Shown: positions 1 through 11,413, counted from the stretch's first letter. The stretch is 64,000 nucleotides of DNA from Nephrocerus scutellatus (GCA_947095585.1 OX352763.1:63149016-63213015), one strand, 5' to 3'. A program made the numbers and translations. Notes: generated from the sequence alone by a model not told the origin.

Positions 1-152
1 GTTTTTGTAAAATATTCACATACTGTAAAATACAGTACGCTCAAATAATTTATATTTAGATTGGCGTTTTTCCTTTTATTTGGCGTTTTTGTAAATTATG
101 CACACAATGTAAAAGATAGTGCGCTCAATTAATTTATATTTAGATAGTTCTT

Positions 153-164
153 CCTTTTAAAAGG
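153..164. repeat. CCTTTTAAAAGG palindrome (example)
   Basis: This perfect 12-bp palindrome recurs in a large share of monomers. It is degraded in the subfamilies reading CCTTTTAATTGACG, CCTTTTATTTGGCG or CCTCTTAAAAGG, and absent from the roughly 65-bp short monomers. It could bind a dimeric protein; no function is shown by the sequence. Confidence 0.8.
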
Positions 165-735
165 CGGTTTTGTTAATTGTGTTAAATACAGTGCGTTCAA
201 ATAATTTATATTTAGATAGGAGTTTTTCCTTTTAAATGGAGTTTTTGTAAATTATGCACACACTGTAAAATATAGTGCGCTCAATTAAATTATATTTAGA
301 TAGTTCTTCCTTTTAAAAGGCGTTTTTGTAAATTATGCACACACTGTAAAATACACTACGATCAAATAATTTATATTTAGATAAGCGTTTTTGTTAATTA
401 TGCACACACTGTAAAATACAGTTCGCTCAATTTATTTATATTTAGATAAGAGTTATTCCTTTTAAAAGGAGTTTTTGTAAATTATGCACACACCGTAAAA
501 TATAGTGCACACAATTAAATTATATTTAGATAGTTCTACCTTTTAAATGGCGTTTTTGTAAATTATGCACACACTGTAAAATACAGTACGCTCAATTAAT
601 TTATATTTAGACAGTAGTTTTTGCTTTTAATTTACGTTTTTGAAAATTATGCACACACTGTAAAGTACAGTGCGCTCAATTAATTTATATTTAGATAGGA
701 GTTTTTCCTTTTAAAAGGCGTTTTTGTAAATTATG

Positions 736-3000
736 CACATACTGCAAAATACAGTACGCTCAAATCATTTATATTTAGATTGGCGTTTTTCCTTTTATTT
801 GTCGTTTTTGTAAATTATGCACACAATGTAAAAGATAGTGCGCTCAATTAATTTATATTTAGATAGTTCTTCCTTTTAAAAGGCGTTTTTGTAAACTATG
901 TCTACACTGTAAAGTACAGTGCGCTCGATTAATTTATATTTAGATAGTTTTTCTCTTAAAAGGCGTTTTTGTTAATTGTGTTAAATACAGTGCATTCAAT
1001 TAATTTATATTTAGATAGGAGTTTTTCCTTTTAAATAGAGTTTTTGTAAATTATGCACACACTATAAAATATAGTGCGCTCAATTAAATTATATTTAGAT
1101 AGTTCTTCCTTATAAAAGGCGTTTTTGTAAATAATGCACACACTGTAAAATACAGTACGCTCAATTAATTTATATTTAGATAGGAGTTTTTCCTTTTAAA
1201 GGCGTTTTTGTAAATTATGCACATTATGTAAAATACAGTACGCTCAATTAATTTATATTTATATAGGAGTTTTTCCTTTTAATTGACGTTTTTGTAAATT
1301 ATGCACACACTGTAAAGTACAGTTCGCTCAATAAATTTATATTTAGATAGTTTTTCCAATGCACACAATGTAAAAGATAGTGCGCTCAATTAATTTATAT
1401 TTAGATAGTTCTTCCTTTTAAAATTTGTAAATTATGCCTACACTGTAAAGTACAGTGCGCTCGATTAATTTATATTTAGATAGTTTTTCTCTTAAAAGGC
1501 GGTTTTGTTAATTCTGTTAAATACAGTGCGCTCAATTAATTAATATTTAGATAGGAGTTTTTCCTTTTAAATGGAGTTTTTGTAAATTATGCACACACTG
1601 TAAAATATAGTGCGCTCAATTAAATTATATTTAGATAAATCTTCCTTTTAAAAGGCGTTTTTGTAAATTATGCACACACTGTAAAATACAGTACGCTCAA
1701 TTAATTTATATTTAGATAGTAGTTTTTCCTTTTAATTGACGTTTTTGTAAATTATGCACACACTGTAAAGTACAGTGCGCTCAATTTATTTATATTTAGA
1801 TAGGAGTTTTTCCTTTTAAAAGGCGTTTTTGTAAATTATGCACATACTGCAAAATACAGTACGCTCAAAAAAATTTTATATTTAGATTGGCGTTTTTCCT
1901 TTTATTTGTCGTTTTTGTAAATTATGCACACAATGTAAAAGATAGTGCGCTCAATTAATTTATATTTAGATAGTTCTTCCTTTTAAAAGGTGGTTTTGTT
2001 AATTGTGTTAAATACAGTGCGTTCAATTAATTTATATTTAGATAGGAGTTTTTCCTTTTAAATGGAGTTTTTGTAAATTATGCACACAAATTATGCATAG
2101 GAGTTTTTCCTTTTAAATAGAGTTTTTGTAAATTATGCACACACTATAAAATATAGTGCGCTCAATTAAATTATATTTAGATAGTTCTTCCTTATAAAAG
2201 GCGTTTTTGTAAATTATGCACACACTGTAAAATACAGTACGCTCAATTAATTTATATTTAGATAGGAGTTTTTCCTTTTAAAGGCGTTTTTGTAAATTAT
2301 GCACACACTGTAAAATACAGTACGCTCAATTAATTTATATTTATATAGGAGTTTTTCCTTTTAATTGACGTTTTTGTAAATTATGCTTATACTGTAAAGT
2401 ACAGTTCGCTCAATAAATTTATATTTAGATAGTTTTTCCAATGCACACAATGTAAAAGATAGTGCGCTCAATTAATTTATATTTAGATAGTTCTTCCTTT
2501 TAAAAGGCGTTTTTGTAAATTATGCCTACACTGTAAAGTACAGTGCGCTCGATTAATTTATATTTAGATAGTTTTTCTCTTAAAAGGCGGTTTTGTTAAT
2601 TCTGTTAAATACAGTGCGCTCAATTAATTAATATTTAGATAGGAGTTTTTCCTTTTAAATGGAGTTTTTGTAAATTATGCACACACTGTAAAATATAGTG
2701 CGCTCAATTAAATTATATTTAGATAAATCTTCCTTTTAAAGGGCGTTTTTGTAAATTATGCACACACTGTAAAATACAGTACGCTCAATTAATTTATATT
2801 TAGATAGTAGTTTTTCCTTTTAATTGACGTTTTTGTAAATTATGCACACACTGTAAAGTACAGTGCGCTCAATTTATTTATATTTAGATAGGAGTTTTTC
2901 CTTTTAAAAGGCGTTTTTGTAAATTATGCACATACTGCAAAATACAGTACGCTCAAAAAAAATTTATATTTAGATTGGCGTTTTTCCTTTTATTTGTCTT
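736..3000. repeat. Higher-order repeat, about 1.09-1.1 kb
   Basis: The variant CACATACTGC occurs at 736, 1841 and 2929, spacings of 1105 and 1088 bp, each time followed by the same AGATTGGCGTTTTTCC/TTTGTCG monomer. A second landmark, TTTTTCCAATGCACACAATG, recurs at 1351 and 2433 (1082 bp). The copies share long runs of the same variant monomers but differ by whole-monomer gains and losses. The third copy diverges soon after 3000. Confidence 0.75.
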
Positions 3001-3317
3001 TTTTGTAAATTATGCCTACACTGTAAAGAACAGTGCGCTCAATTAATTTATATTTAGATAGTTCTTCCTTTTAAAAGGCGTTTTTGTAAACTATGCCTAA
3101 ACTGTAAAGTACAGTGCGCTCGATTAATTTACATTTAGATAGTTTTTCTCTTAAAAGGCGTTTTTGTTAAATGTGTTAAATACAGTGCATTCAATTAATT
3201 TATATTTAGATAGGAGTTTTTCCCTTTAAATGGAGTTTTTGTAAATTATGCACACACTATAAAATATAGTCCGCTCAATTAAATTATATTTAGATAGTTC
3301 TTTCTTTTATTTGTCGT

Positions 3318-5320
3318 TTTTGTAAATTATGCACACACTGTAAAATACAGTACGCTCAAATAATTTATATTTAGATAGGCGTTTTTCCTTTTATTTGGCG
3401 TTTTTGTAAATTATGCACACACTGTAAAAGATAGTGCGATCATTTAATTTATATTTAGATAGGAGTTTTTCCTTTTAAATGGAGTTTTTGTTAATTATGC
3501 ACACACTGTAAAATATAGTGCGCTCAATTAAATTATATTTAGATAGTTCTTCCTTTTAAAAGGCGTTTTTGTAAATTATGCATACACTGTAAAATACAGT
3601 ACGCTTTATTAATTTATATTTATATAGGAGTTTTTCCTTTTAATTGACGTTTTTGTAAATTATGCACACACTGTAAAATACAGTACGCTCAATTAATTTA
3701 TATTTAGATAGGAGTTTTCCTTTTAAAGGCGTTTTTGTTAATTATGCACACACTGTAAAATACAGTACGCTCAATTAATTTATATTTATATAGGAGTTTT
3801 TCCTTTCAATTGACGTTTTTGTAAATTATGCACACACTGTAAAGTACAGTTCGCTCAATTAATTTATATTTATATAGTTTTTCCTCTTAAAAGGCGTTTT
3901 TGTAAATTGTGCACACACTGTTAAATACATTGCGCTCTATTAATTTATGTTTAGGCACACACTGTAAAATATAGTGCGCTAAATTAATTTATATTTAGAT
4001 AGGAGTTTTTCCTTTAAAAGGCGTTTTTGTAAATTATGCCTACACTGTAAAGTACAGTGCTCTCAATTAATTTATATTTAGATAGTTTTTCTCTTAAAAG
4101 GCGTTTTTGTTAATTGTGTATACAGTGCGCTCAATTAATTTATATTTAGATAGGAGTTTTTCCTTATAAAAGGCGTTTATGTAAATTATGCACACACTGT
4201 AAAATACAGTACGCTCAAATAATTTATATTTAGATAGGCGTTTTTCCTTTTATTTGGCGTTTTTGTAAATTATGCACACACTGTAAAAGATAGTGCGATC
4301 ATTTAATTTATATTTAGATAGGAGTTTTTCCTTTTAAATGGAGTTTTTGTTAATTATGCACACACTGTAAAATATAGTGCGCTCAATTAAATTATATTTA
4401 GATAGTTCTTCCTTTTAAAAGGCGTTTTTGTAAATTATGCATACACTGTAAAATACAGTACGCTTTATTAATTTATATTTATATAGGAGTTTTTCCTTTT
4501 AATTGACGTTTTTGTAAATTATGCACACACTGTAAAATACAGTACGCTCAATTAATTTATATTTAGATAGGAATTTTCCTTTTAAAGGCGTTTTTGTTAA
4601 TTATGCACACACTGTAAAATACAGTACGCTCAATTAATTTATATTTATATAGGAGTTTTTCCTTTTAATTGACGTTTTTGTAAATTATGCACACACTGTA
4701 AAGTACAGTTCGCTCAACTAATTTATATTTAGATAGTTTTTCCTCTTAAAAGGCGTTTTTGTAAATTGTGCACACACTGTTGAATACAGTGCACTCAATT
4801 AATTTATGTTTAGGCACACACTGTAAAATATAGTGCGCTAAATTAATTTATATTTAGATAGGAGTTTTTCCTTTTAAAGGCGTTTTTGTAAATTATGCCT
4901 ACACTGTAAAGAACAGTGCTCTCAATTAATTTATATTTAGATAGTTTTTCTCTTAAAAGGCGTTTTTGTTAATTGTGTATACAGTGCGCTCAATTAATTT
5001 ATATTTAGATAGGAGTTTTTCCTTATAAAAGGCGTTTTTGTAAATTATGCACACACTGTAAAATACAGTACGCTCAAATAATTTATATTTATATAGGCGT
5101 TTTTCCTTTTATTTGGCGTTTTTGTAAATTATGCACACACTGTAAAAGATAGTGCGATCATTTAATTTATATTTAGATAGGAGTTTTTCCTTTTAAATGG
5201 AGTTTTTGTTAATTATGCACACACTGTAAAATATAGTGCGCTCAATTAAATTATATTTAGATAGTTCTTCCTTTTAAAAGGCGTTTTTGTAAATCATGCA
5301 TACACTGTAAAATACAGTAC
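3318..5320. repeat. Higher-order repeat, 859 bp, about 2.3 copies
   Basis: The landmark ATAGTGCGATCATTTAATTT occurs at 3431, 4290 and 5149, exactly 859 bp apart each time. The blocks between are nearly identical and include a truncated TTAGGCACACACTG monomer at about 3951 and 4810. Similarity is lost near 5322, where the third copy changes to the TTTATTTATATTTAGATAG variant. Confidence 0.85.
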
Positions 5321-6069
5321 GCTCAATTTATTTATATTTAGATAGTTTTTCCTCTTAAAAGAGGTTTTTGTAAGTTATGCACACACTGTTAAATACAGAA
5401 ATACAGTGCGCTCAAATAATTTATATTTAAATAGGAGTTTTTCCTTTTAAAAGGCGTTTTTGTAAATTATTCACACAATGTAAAAGATAGTGCGCTCAAT
5501 TAATTTATATTTAGATATTTCTTCCTTTTAAAAGGCGTTTTTGTAAATTATTCCTACACTGTAAAATACAGTGCGCTCGATTAATTTATATTTAGATAGT
5601 TTTTCTCTTAAAAGGCGTTTTTGTTAATTGTGTTAAATACAGTGCGCTCAATTAATTTATATTTTGATAGGAGTTTTTCCTTTTAAAAGGCGTTTTTGTA
5701 AATTATGCACATACTGCAAAATACAGTACGCTCAAATAATTTATATTACATTGGCGTTTTTCCTTTTATTTGTCGTTTTTGTAAATTATGCACACAATGT
5801 AAAACATAGTGCGCTCAATTAATTTATATTTAGATAGTTCTTCCTTTTAAAATTTGTAAATTATGCCTACACTGTAAAGTACAGTGCGCTCGATTAATTT
5901 ATATTTAGATAATTTTTCTCTTAAAAGGCGTTTTTGTTAATTGTGTTAAATACAGTGCATTCAATTAATTTATATTTAGATAGGAGTTTTTCCTTTTAAA
6001 TAGAGTTTTTGTAAATTATGCACACACTATAAAATATAGTGCGCTCAATTAAATTATATTTAGATAGTT

Positions 6070-9000
6070 CTTCCTTATAAAAGGCGTTTTTGTAAATTGT
6101 GCACACACTGTTAAATACAGTGCGCTCAATTATTTTTATTTTTAGGTAGGAGTTTTTCCTTTTAAATTGAGTTTTTGTAAATCAGGAACACACTGTAAAA
6201 TATAGTGCGCTCAATTAATTTATATTTAGATAGTTCATCCATTTAAAAAGCCTTTTTGTAAATTATGCACACACTGTTAAATACAGTGCGTTTATTAATT
6301 ATATTAAGATATGAGTTTTTCCTTTTAATTTGAGTTTTTGTAAACTATGCACGCACTATAAAATATAGTACGCTCAATTAATTTATATTTAGATAGTTCT
6401 TCCTTTTAAAAGGCGTTTTTGTTAATTATGCACACACTGTAAATTACAGTACGATCAAATAATTTATATTTAGATAAGCTTTTTTGTAAATTATGCACAC
6501 ACTGTAAAATACAGTTCGCTCAATTTATTTATATTTAGGTAAGAGTTATTCCTTTTATTTTGAGTTTTTGTAAACTATGCACGCACTATAAAATATAGTA
6601 CGCTCAATTAATTTATATTTAAATAGTTCTTCCTTTTAAAAGGCGTTTTTGTTAATTATGCACACACTGTAAAATACAGTACGATCAAATAATTTAGATT
6701 TAGATAAGCTTTTTTTAAATTATGCACACACTTTAAAGTACAGTTCGCTCAATTAATTTATATTTAGATAGTTTTTCCTTTTAAAAGGCGTTTTTGTAAA
6801 TTATGCACACACTGTCAAATACAGTACGATCAAATAATTTATATTTAGATAAGCGTTTTTGTAAATTATGCACACACTGTAAAATACAGTACGATCAAAT
6901 AATTTATATTTAGATAAGCGTTTTTGGAAATTATGCACACACCGTAAAATATAGTGCACTCAATTAAATTACATTTAGATAGTTCATACTTTTAAAAGGC
7001 GTTTTTGTAAATTATGCACACACTGTTAAATACAGTGCGTTAATTAATTATATTTAGATAGTTCTTCCTTTTAAAAGGCGTTTTTGTAAATTATGCACAC
7101 ACTGTAAAATACACTACGATCAAATAATTTATATTTAGATAAGCGTTTTTGTAAATTATGCACACACTGTACTGTTCGCTCAATTTATTTATATTTAGAT
7201 AAGAGTTATTCCTTTTAAAAGGAGTTTTTGTAAATTATGCACACACCGTAAAATATAGTGCGCTCAATTAAATTATATTTAGATAGTTCTTCCTTTTAAA
7301 AGGCGTTTTTATGTAAATTATGCACACACTGTAAAATACAGTACGCTCAATTAATTTATATTAAGATTGGCGTTTTTCCTTTTATTTTTCGTTTTTGTAA
7401 ATTATGCACACAATGTTAAAGATAGTGCGCTCAATTAATTTATATTTAGATAGTTCTTCCTTTTAAAAGGCGTTTTTGTAAATTATGCACACACTGTAAA
7501 GTACAGTGCGCTCAACTAATTTATATTTAGACAGTTTTCCCTCTTAAAAGGCGTTTTTGTAAATTGTGCACACACTGTTAAACACAGTGTGCTCAAATAA
7601 TTAATATTTAAATATGAGTTTTTCCTTTTTAAAAGATTTTTTGTAAGTTATGCATACACTGTAAAATATAGTGGGCTCAATTAATTTATATTTAGATAGT
7701 TCTTTCTTTTAAAAGGCATTTTTGTAAATTATGCAAACACTGTAAAATACAGTGCGCTCAATTAATTTATATTTAGATAGTTCTTCCTTTTAAAAGGCGT
7801 TTTTGTTAATTATGCACACACTGTAAAATACAGTACGATCAAATAATTTATATTTAGTTAAGCTTTTTTGTAAATTATGCACACACTGTAAAATACAGTA
7901 TGCCCAATTAATTTATATTAAGATAGGAGTTGTTTTTCCTTTTAATTGACGTTTTTGTAAATTTTGCACACACTGTTAAATACAGTGCGCTCAATTATTT
8001 TTATTTTTAGGTAGGAGTTTTTCCTTTTAAAATGAGTTTTTGTATATCAGGAACACACTGTAAAATATAGTGCGCTCAATTAATTTATATTTAGATAGTT
8101 CATCCATTTAAAAAGTTAATTATATTAAGATTTGAGTTTTTGTAAACTATGCACGCACTATAAAATATAGTACGCTCAATTAATTTATATTTAGATAGTT
8201 CTTCCTTTTAAAAGGCGTTTTTGTTAATTATGCACACACTGTAAAATACAGTACGATCAAATAATTTAGATTTAGATAAGCTTTTTTGTAAATTATGCAC
8301 ACACTGTAAATTACAGTACGATCAAATAATTTATATTTAGATAAGCTTTTTTGTAAATTATGCACACACTGTAAAATACAGTTCGCTCAATTTATTTATA
8401 TTTAGGTAAGAGTTATTCCTTTTAATTTGAGTTTTTGTAAACTATGCACGCACTATAAAATATAGTACGCTCAATTAATTTATATTTAAATAGCTCTTCC
8501 TTTTAAAAGGCGTTTTTGTTAATTATGCACACACTGTAAAATACAGTACGATCAAATAATTTAGATTTAGATAAGCTTTTTTTTAAATTATGCACACACT
8601 TTAAAGTACAGTTCGCTCAATTAATTTATATTTAGATAGTTTTTCCTTTTAAAAGGCGTTTTTGTAAATTATGCACACACTGTCAAATACAGTACGATCA
8701 AATAATTTATATTTAGATAAGCGTTTTTGTAAATTATGCACACACTGTAAAATACAGTACGATCAAATAATTTATATTTAGATAAGCGTTTTTGTAAATT
8801 ATGCACACACCGTAAAATATAGTGCACTCAATTAAATTACATTTAGATAGTTCATCCTTTTAAAAGGCGTTTTTGTAAATTATGAACACACTGTTAAATA
8901 CGGTGCGTTAATTAATTATATTTAGATAGTTTTTCCTTTTAAAAGGCGTTTTTGTAAATTATGCACACACTGTAATATACACTACGATCAAATAATTTAT

Positions 9001-10472
9001 ATTTAGATAAGCGTTTTTGTAAATTATGCACACACTGTACTGTTCGCTCAATTTATTTATATTTAGATAAGAGTTATTCCTTTTAAAAGGAGTTTTTGTA
9101 AATTATGCACACACCGTAAAATATAGTGCGCTCAATTAAATTATATTTAGATAGTTCTTCCTTTTAAAAGGCGTTTTGATGTAAATTATGCACACACTGT
9201 AAAATACAGTACGCTCAATTAATGTATATTAAGATTGGCGTTTTTCCTTTTATTTGGCGTTTTTGTAAATTATGCACACAATGTTAAAGATAGTGCGCTC
9301 AATTAATTTATATTTAGATAGTTCTTCCTTTTAAAAGGCGTTTTTGTAAATTATGCACACACTGTAAAGTACAGTGCGCTCAACTAAATTATATTTAGAC
9401 AGTTTTCCCTCTTAAAAGGCGTTTTTGTAAATTGTGCACACACTGTTAAGCACAGTGTGCTCAAATAATTAATATTTAAATAGGAGTTTTTCCTTTTTAA
9501 AAGATTTTTTGTAAGTTATGCACACACTGTAAAATATAGTGGGCTCAATTAATTTATATTTAGATAGTTCTTTCTTTTAAAAGGCATTTTTGTAAATTAT
9601 GCAAACACTGTAAAATACAGTGCGCTCAATTAATTTATATTTAGATAGTTCTTCCTTTTAAAAGGCGTTTTTGTTAATTATGCACACACTGTAAAATACA
9701 GTACGATCGAATAATTTATATTTAAATAGTTCTTCCTTTTAAAAGGCGTTTTTGTTAATTATGCACACACTGTAAAATACAGTACGATCAAATAATTTAG
9801 ATTTAGATAAGCTTTTTTGTAAATTATACACACACTGTAAAGTACAGTTCGCTCAATTAATTTATATTTAGATAGTTTTTCCTCTTAAAAGACGTTTTTG
9901 TAAATTGTGCACACACTGTTAAGTACAGTGCGCTCAATTATTTTTATTTTTAGGTAGGAGTTTTTCCTTTTAAAATGAGTTTTTGTAAATCAGGAACACA
10001 CTGTAAAATATAGTGCGCTCAATTAATTTATATTTAGATAGTTCATCCTTTTTAAAAGCCTTTTTGTAAATTATGCACACACTGTTAAAACCAGTGCGTT
10101 AATTATTTATATTTAGATATGAGTTTTTCCTTATAACTTGAGTTTTTGTAAACTATGCACGCACTATAAAATATAGTACGCTCAATTAATTTATATTTAG
10201 ATAGTTCTTCCTTTTAAAAGGCGTTTTTGTTAATTATGCACACACTGCAAAATACAGTACGATCAAATAATTTATATTTAGATAAGCTTTTTTGTAAATT
10301 AGGCACACACTTTAAATACAGTTCGCTCAATTTATTTATATTTAGATAAGAGTTATTCCTTTTAAAATGAGTTTTTGTAAATTATGGACACACCGTAAAA
10401 TATAGTGCGCTCAATTAAATTATATTTAGATAGTTCTTCCTTTTAAAAGGCGTTTTTGTAAATTATTTACAC
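6070..10472. repeat. Higher-order repeat, about 1.87-1.94 kb
   Basis: Landmarks spaced about 1868 bp apart include ACTGTCAAATACAG (6811 and 8679) and TATATTAAGATTGGCG or its one-base variant (near 7354 and 9222). The marker TGCGCTCAATTATTTTTA occurs at 6121, 7986 and 9929 (1865 and 1943 bp). The third copy is interrupted by the retrotransposon at 10472. Markers of this block (ACTGTCAAATACAG and the CACACCGTAAAATATAG series) resume beyond the insertion around 17350-17520, so the two flanks belong to one array. Confidence 0.75.
10469..10472. repeat. Target-site duplication, left copy (ACAC)
   Basis: ACAC directly precedes the left LTR and is repeated directly after the right LTR. Removing the element and one copy restores an ordinary monomer reading TTTACACACTGTAAAATACA. 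A 4-bp duplication is usual for mdg1/412-type elements. Confidence 0.9.
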
Positions 10473-10510
10473 TGAAAATCGAATATATATTCCTTGTTGC
10501 TTCCGGTTGC

Positions 10511-10516
10511 TTTATT
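10511..10516 (-). promoter_or_regulatory. AATAAA polyadenylation signal, 3' LTR
   Basis: The minus strand reads AATAAA in the context TTGAATAAAGCAACC. It is the most likely signal for 3' end formation of the genomic transcript. It sits just upstream of the region shortened in this LTR, so the cleavage site or downstream element may be affected. Confidence 0.55.
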
Positions 10517-10770
10517 CAATCTGATTAAAATGTTGTATAATTTCGATGGCACAGCCGCTTGTGTTTTGCTACCGTGCTCGCAGCCTACGTAAAGAATGAA
10601 TCGGTGTATTGTCAAGTCAGCATAACGTCAGGCAGGCGCAGTCCCTTGTGCTTATCCATGCACTCGTCCGACGTAGAGTATGTACGAGAGTATGTAGTAT
10701 CGTCGATTCAGCATAAGATCCATTGAGTCGCTGTCTGGGGTGTCCGATTGCCGTTTGCATAAATATCAAC

Positions 10771-10884
10771 GATGATGATGATCAGTGTGAGAATGCAATG
10801 CTGCTGACATGCACTAATGTACACTACGATGATGATAATCGGTGTGAGAATGCAATGCTGCTGACATGCACTAATGTACACTAC
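10771..10884 (-). repeat. 57-bp tandem duplication in U3 of the 3' LTR
   Basis: This is the same two-copy structure as in the other LTR (10771-10827 and 10828-10884), with the same internal differences between copies. The duplication therefore predates this insertion. Confidence 0.85.
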
Positions 10885-10885
10885 A

Positions 10886-10898
10886 TCTCCGTTTTTTT
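10886..10898 (-). other. Polypurine tract
   Basis: In element orientation AAAAAAACGGAGA abuts the 3' LTR start (TGTAGTG). It is purine-only except for one C. Its position immediately upstream of the 3' LTR is where plus-strand DNA synthesis is primed. Confidence 0.75.
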
Positions 10899-11090
10899 GG
10901 AATAATGGAATTTATGAAATTATTCTTAAGATATTTTATTGTAACCAGATTTTTTTGGTTTATTTTTTTTTTTTTTGAATATGGTATATTAAATGGTTTT
11001 AAATCATACTTATATTTTTTTTTTTTTTTTTTTTGTTTCTATTTACTAAATTTTTTTTTTTTTTTTTTTTATAATTTTATTTTCATTCAT
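10899..11090 (-). other. A-rich 3' UTR with two 20-A tracts
   Basis: This is non-coding sequence between the PPT and the tandem repeats. The minus strand carries runs of 20 A at 11015-11034 and 11051-11070 and further A-rich stretches. Plus-strand open frames here are low-complexity Phe/Tyr-rich artefacts. No env ORF is present. Confidence 0.7.
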
Positions 11091-11413
11091 ATTAACTATA
11101 CATTTTTATTTACGCTAAAGGATTATTTGAATTGTATTTTCGTTCTTAATAACTATATATTTTTAATTACGCAAAAGGATTATTTTATATAAAAGGATTA
11201 TTTTAATTGTATTTTAATTCTTAATAACTATATTTTTTTGATTATGCTAAAGGATTATTTTATATAAAAGGATTATTTTAATTGTATTTTAATTCTTAAT
11301 AACTACATATATATTTTTGATTATGCTTAAGGATTATTTTATAAAAAAGGATTATTTTAATTGTATTTTAATTCTTAATAACTACATATATTTTTATTTA
11401 CGCTAAAGGATTC
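11091..11413 (-). repeat. About 75-bp tandem repeats in the 3' UTR
   Basis: On the plus strand, units begin AATAACTA at 11148, 11223, 11298 and 11377 (periods 75, 75 and 79), with shortened outer copies at each end. Each unit contains AAAGGATTATTTTA twice and AATTGTATTTTAATTCTT. The repeats finish just downstream of the pol stop. They are unrelated to the surrounding satellite monomers. Confidence 0.85.

Larger units (their letters stand above)
1..10472. repeat. AT-rich 81-84-bp satellite array, left part
   Basis: This is a continuous head-to-tail tandem array of monomers of about 81-84 bp, with shorter deletion variants. Each unit usually contains TGCACACACTG, a short inverted repeat (CTGTA-AAA-TACAG or similar), GCTCAATTAATTTATATT, TTTAGATAG, a CCTTTTAAAAGG palindrome and GCGTTTTTGTAAATTATG. 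All monomers I read run in the same direction. No reading frame of 60 codons or more occurs in it, as expected from the many TAA and TAG triplets in every unit. Its first 770 bases resemble 31284-32060 in variant order. The array is cut by the retrotransposon at 10472/10473 and resumes in register at 17275. It is a non-coding satellite, probably centromeric or pericentromeric, but the chromosomal location is inference. Confidence 0.97.
10473..10885 (-). repeat. 3' LTR (413 bp, 41 bp shorter than the 5' LTR)
   Basis: This is the same LTR as the right copy, with TG...CA ends. It lacks a net 41 bp near its U5 end: the segment between ATTCCTTG and GGTTGCTTT is only TTGCTTCC here. The AATAAA signal (minus strand, 10511-10516) is kept, but a second AATAAA present in the longer LTR is lost with the indel. 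Apart from the indel only two substitutions were seen over about 413 aligned bases, roughly 0.5%. Confidence 0.95.

Noticed and set aside
10723..10905. 60-codon plus-strand ORF across the left LTR
   Set aside because: It is an antisense read-through of the 57-bp tandem duplication in the LTR, with the repeated pattern CENAMLLTCTNVHY; not a gene.
10905..11192. 95-codon plus-strand Phe-rich ORF
   Set aside because: It is a translation of the T tracts and AT-rich 3' UTR of the element on the antisense strand; low complexity only.
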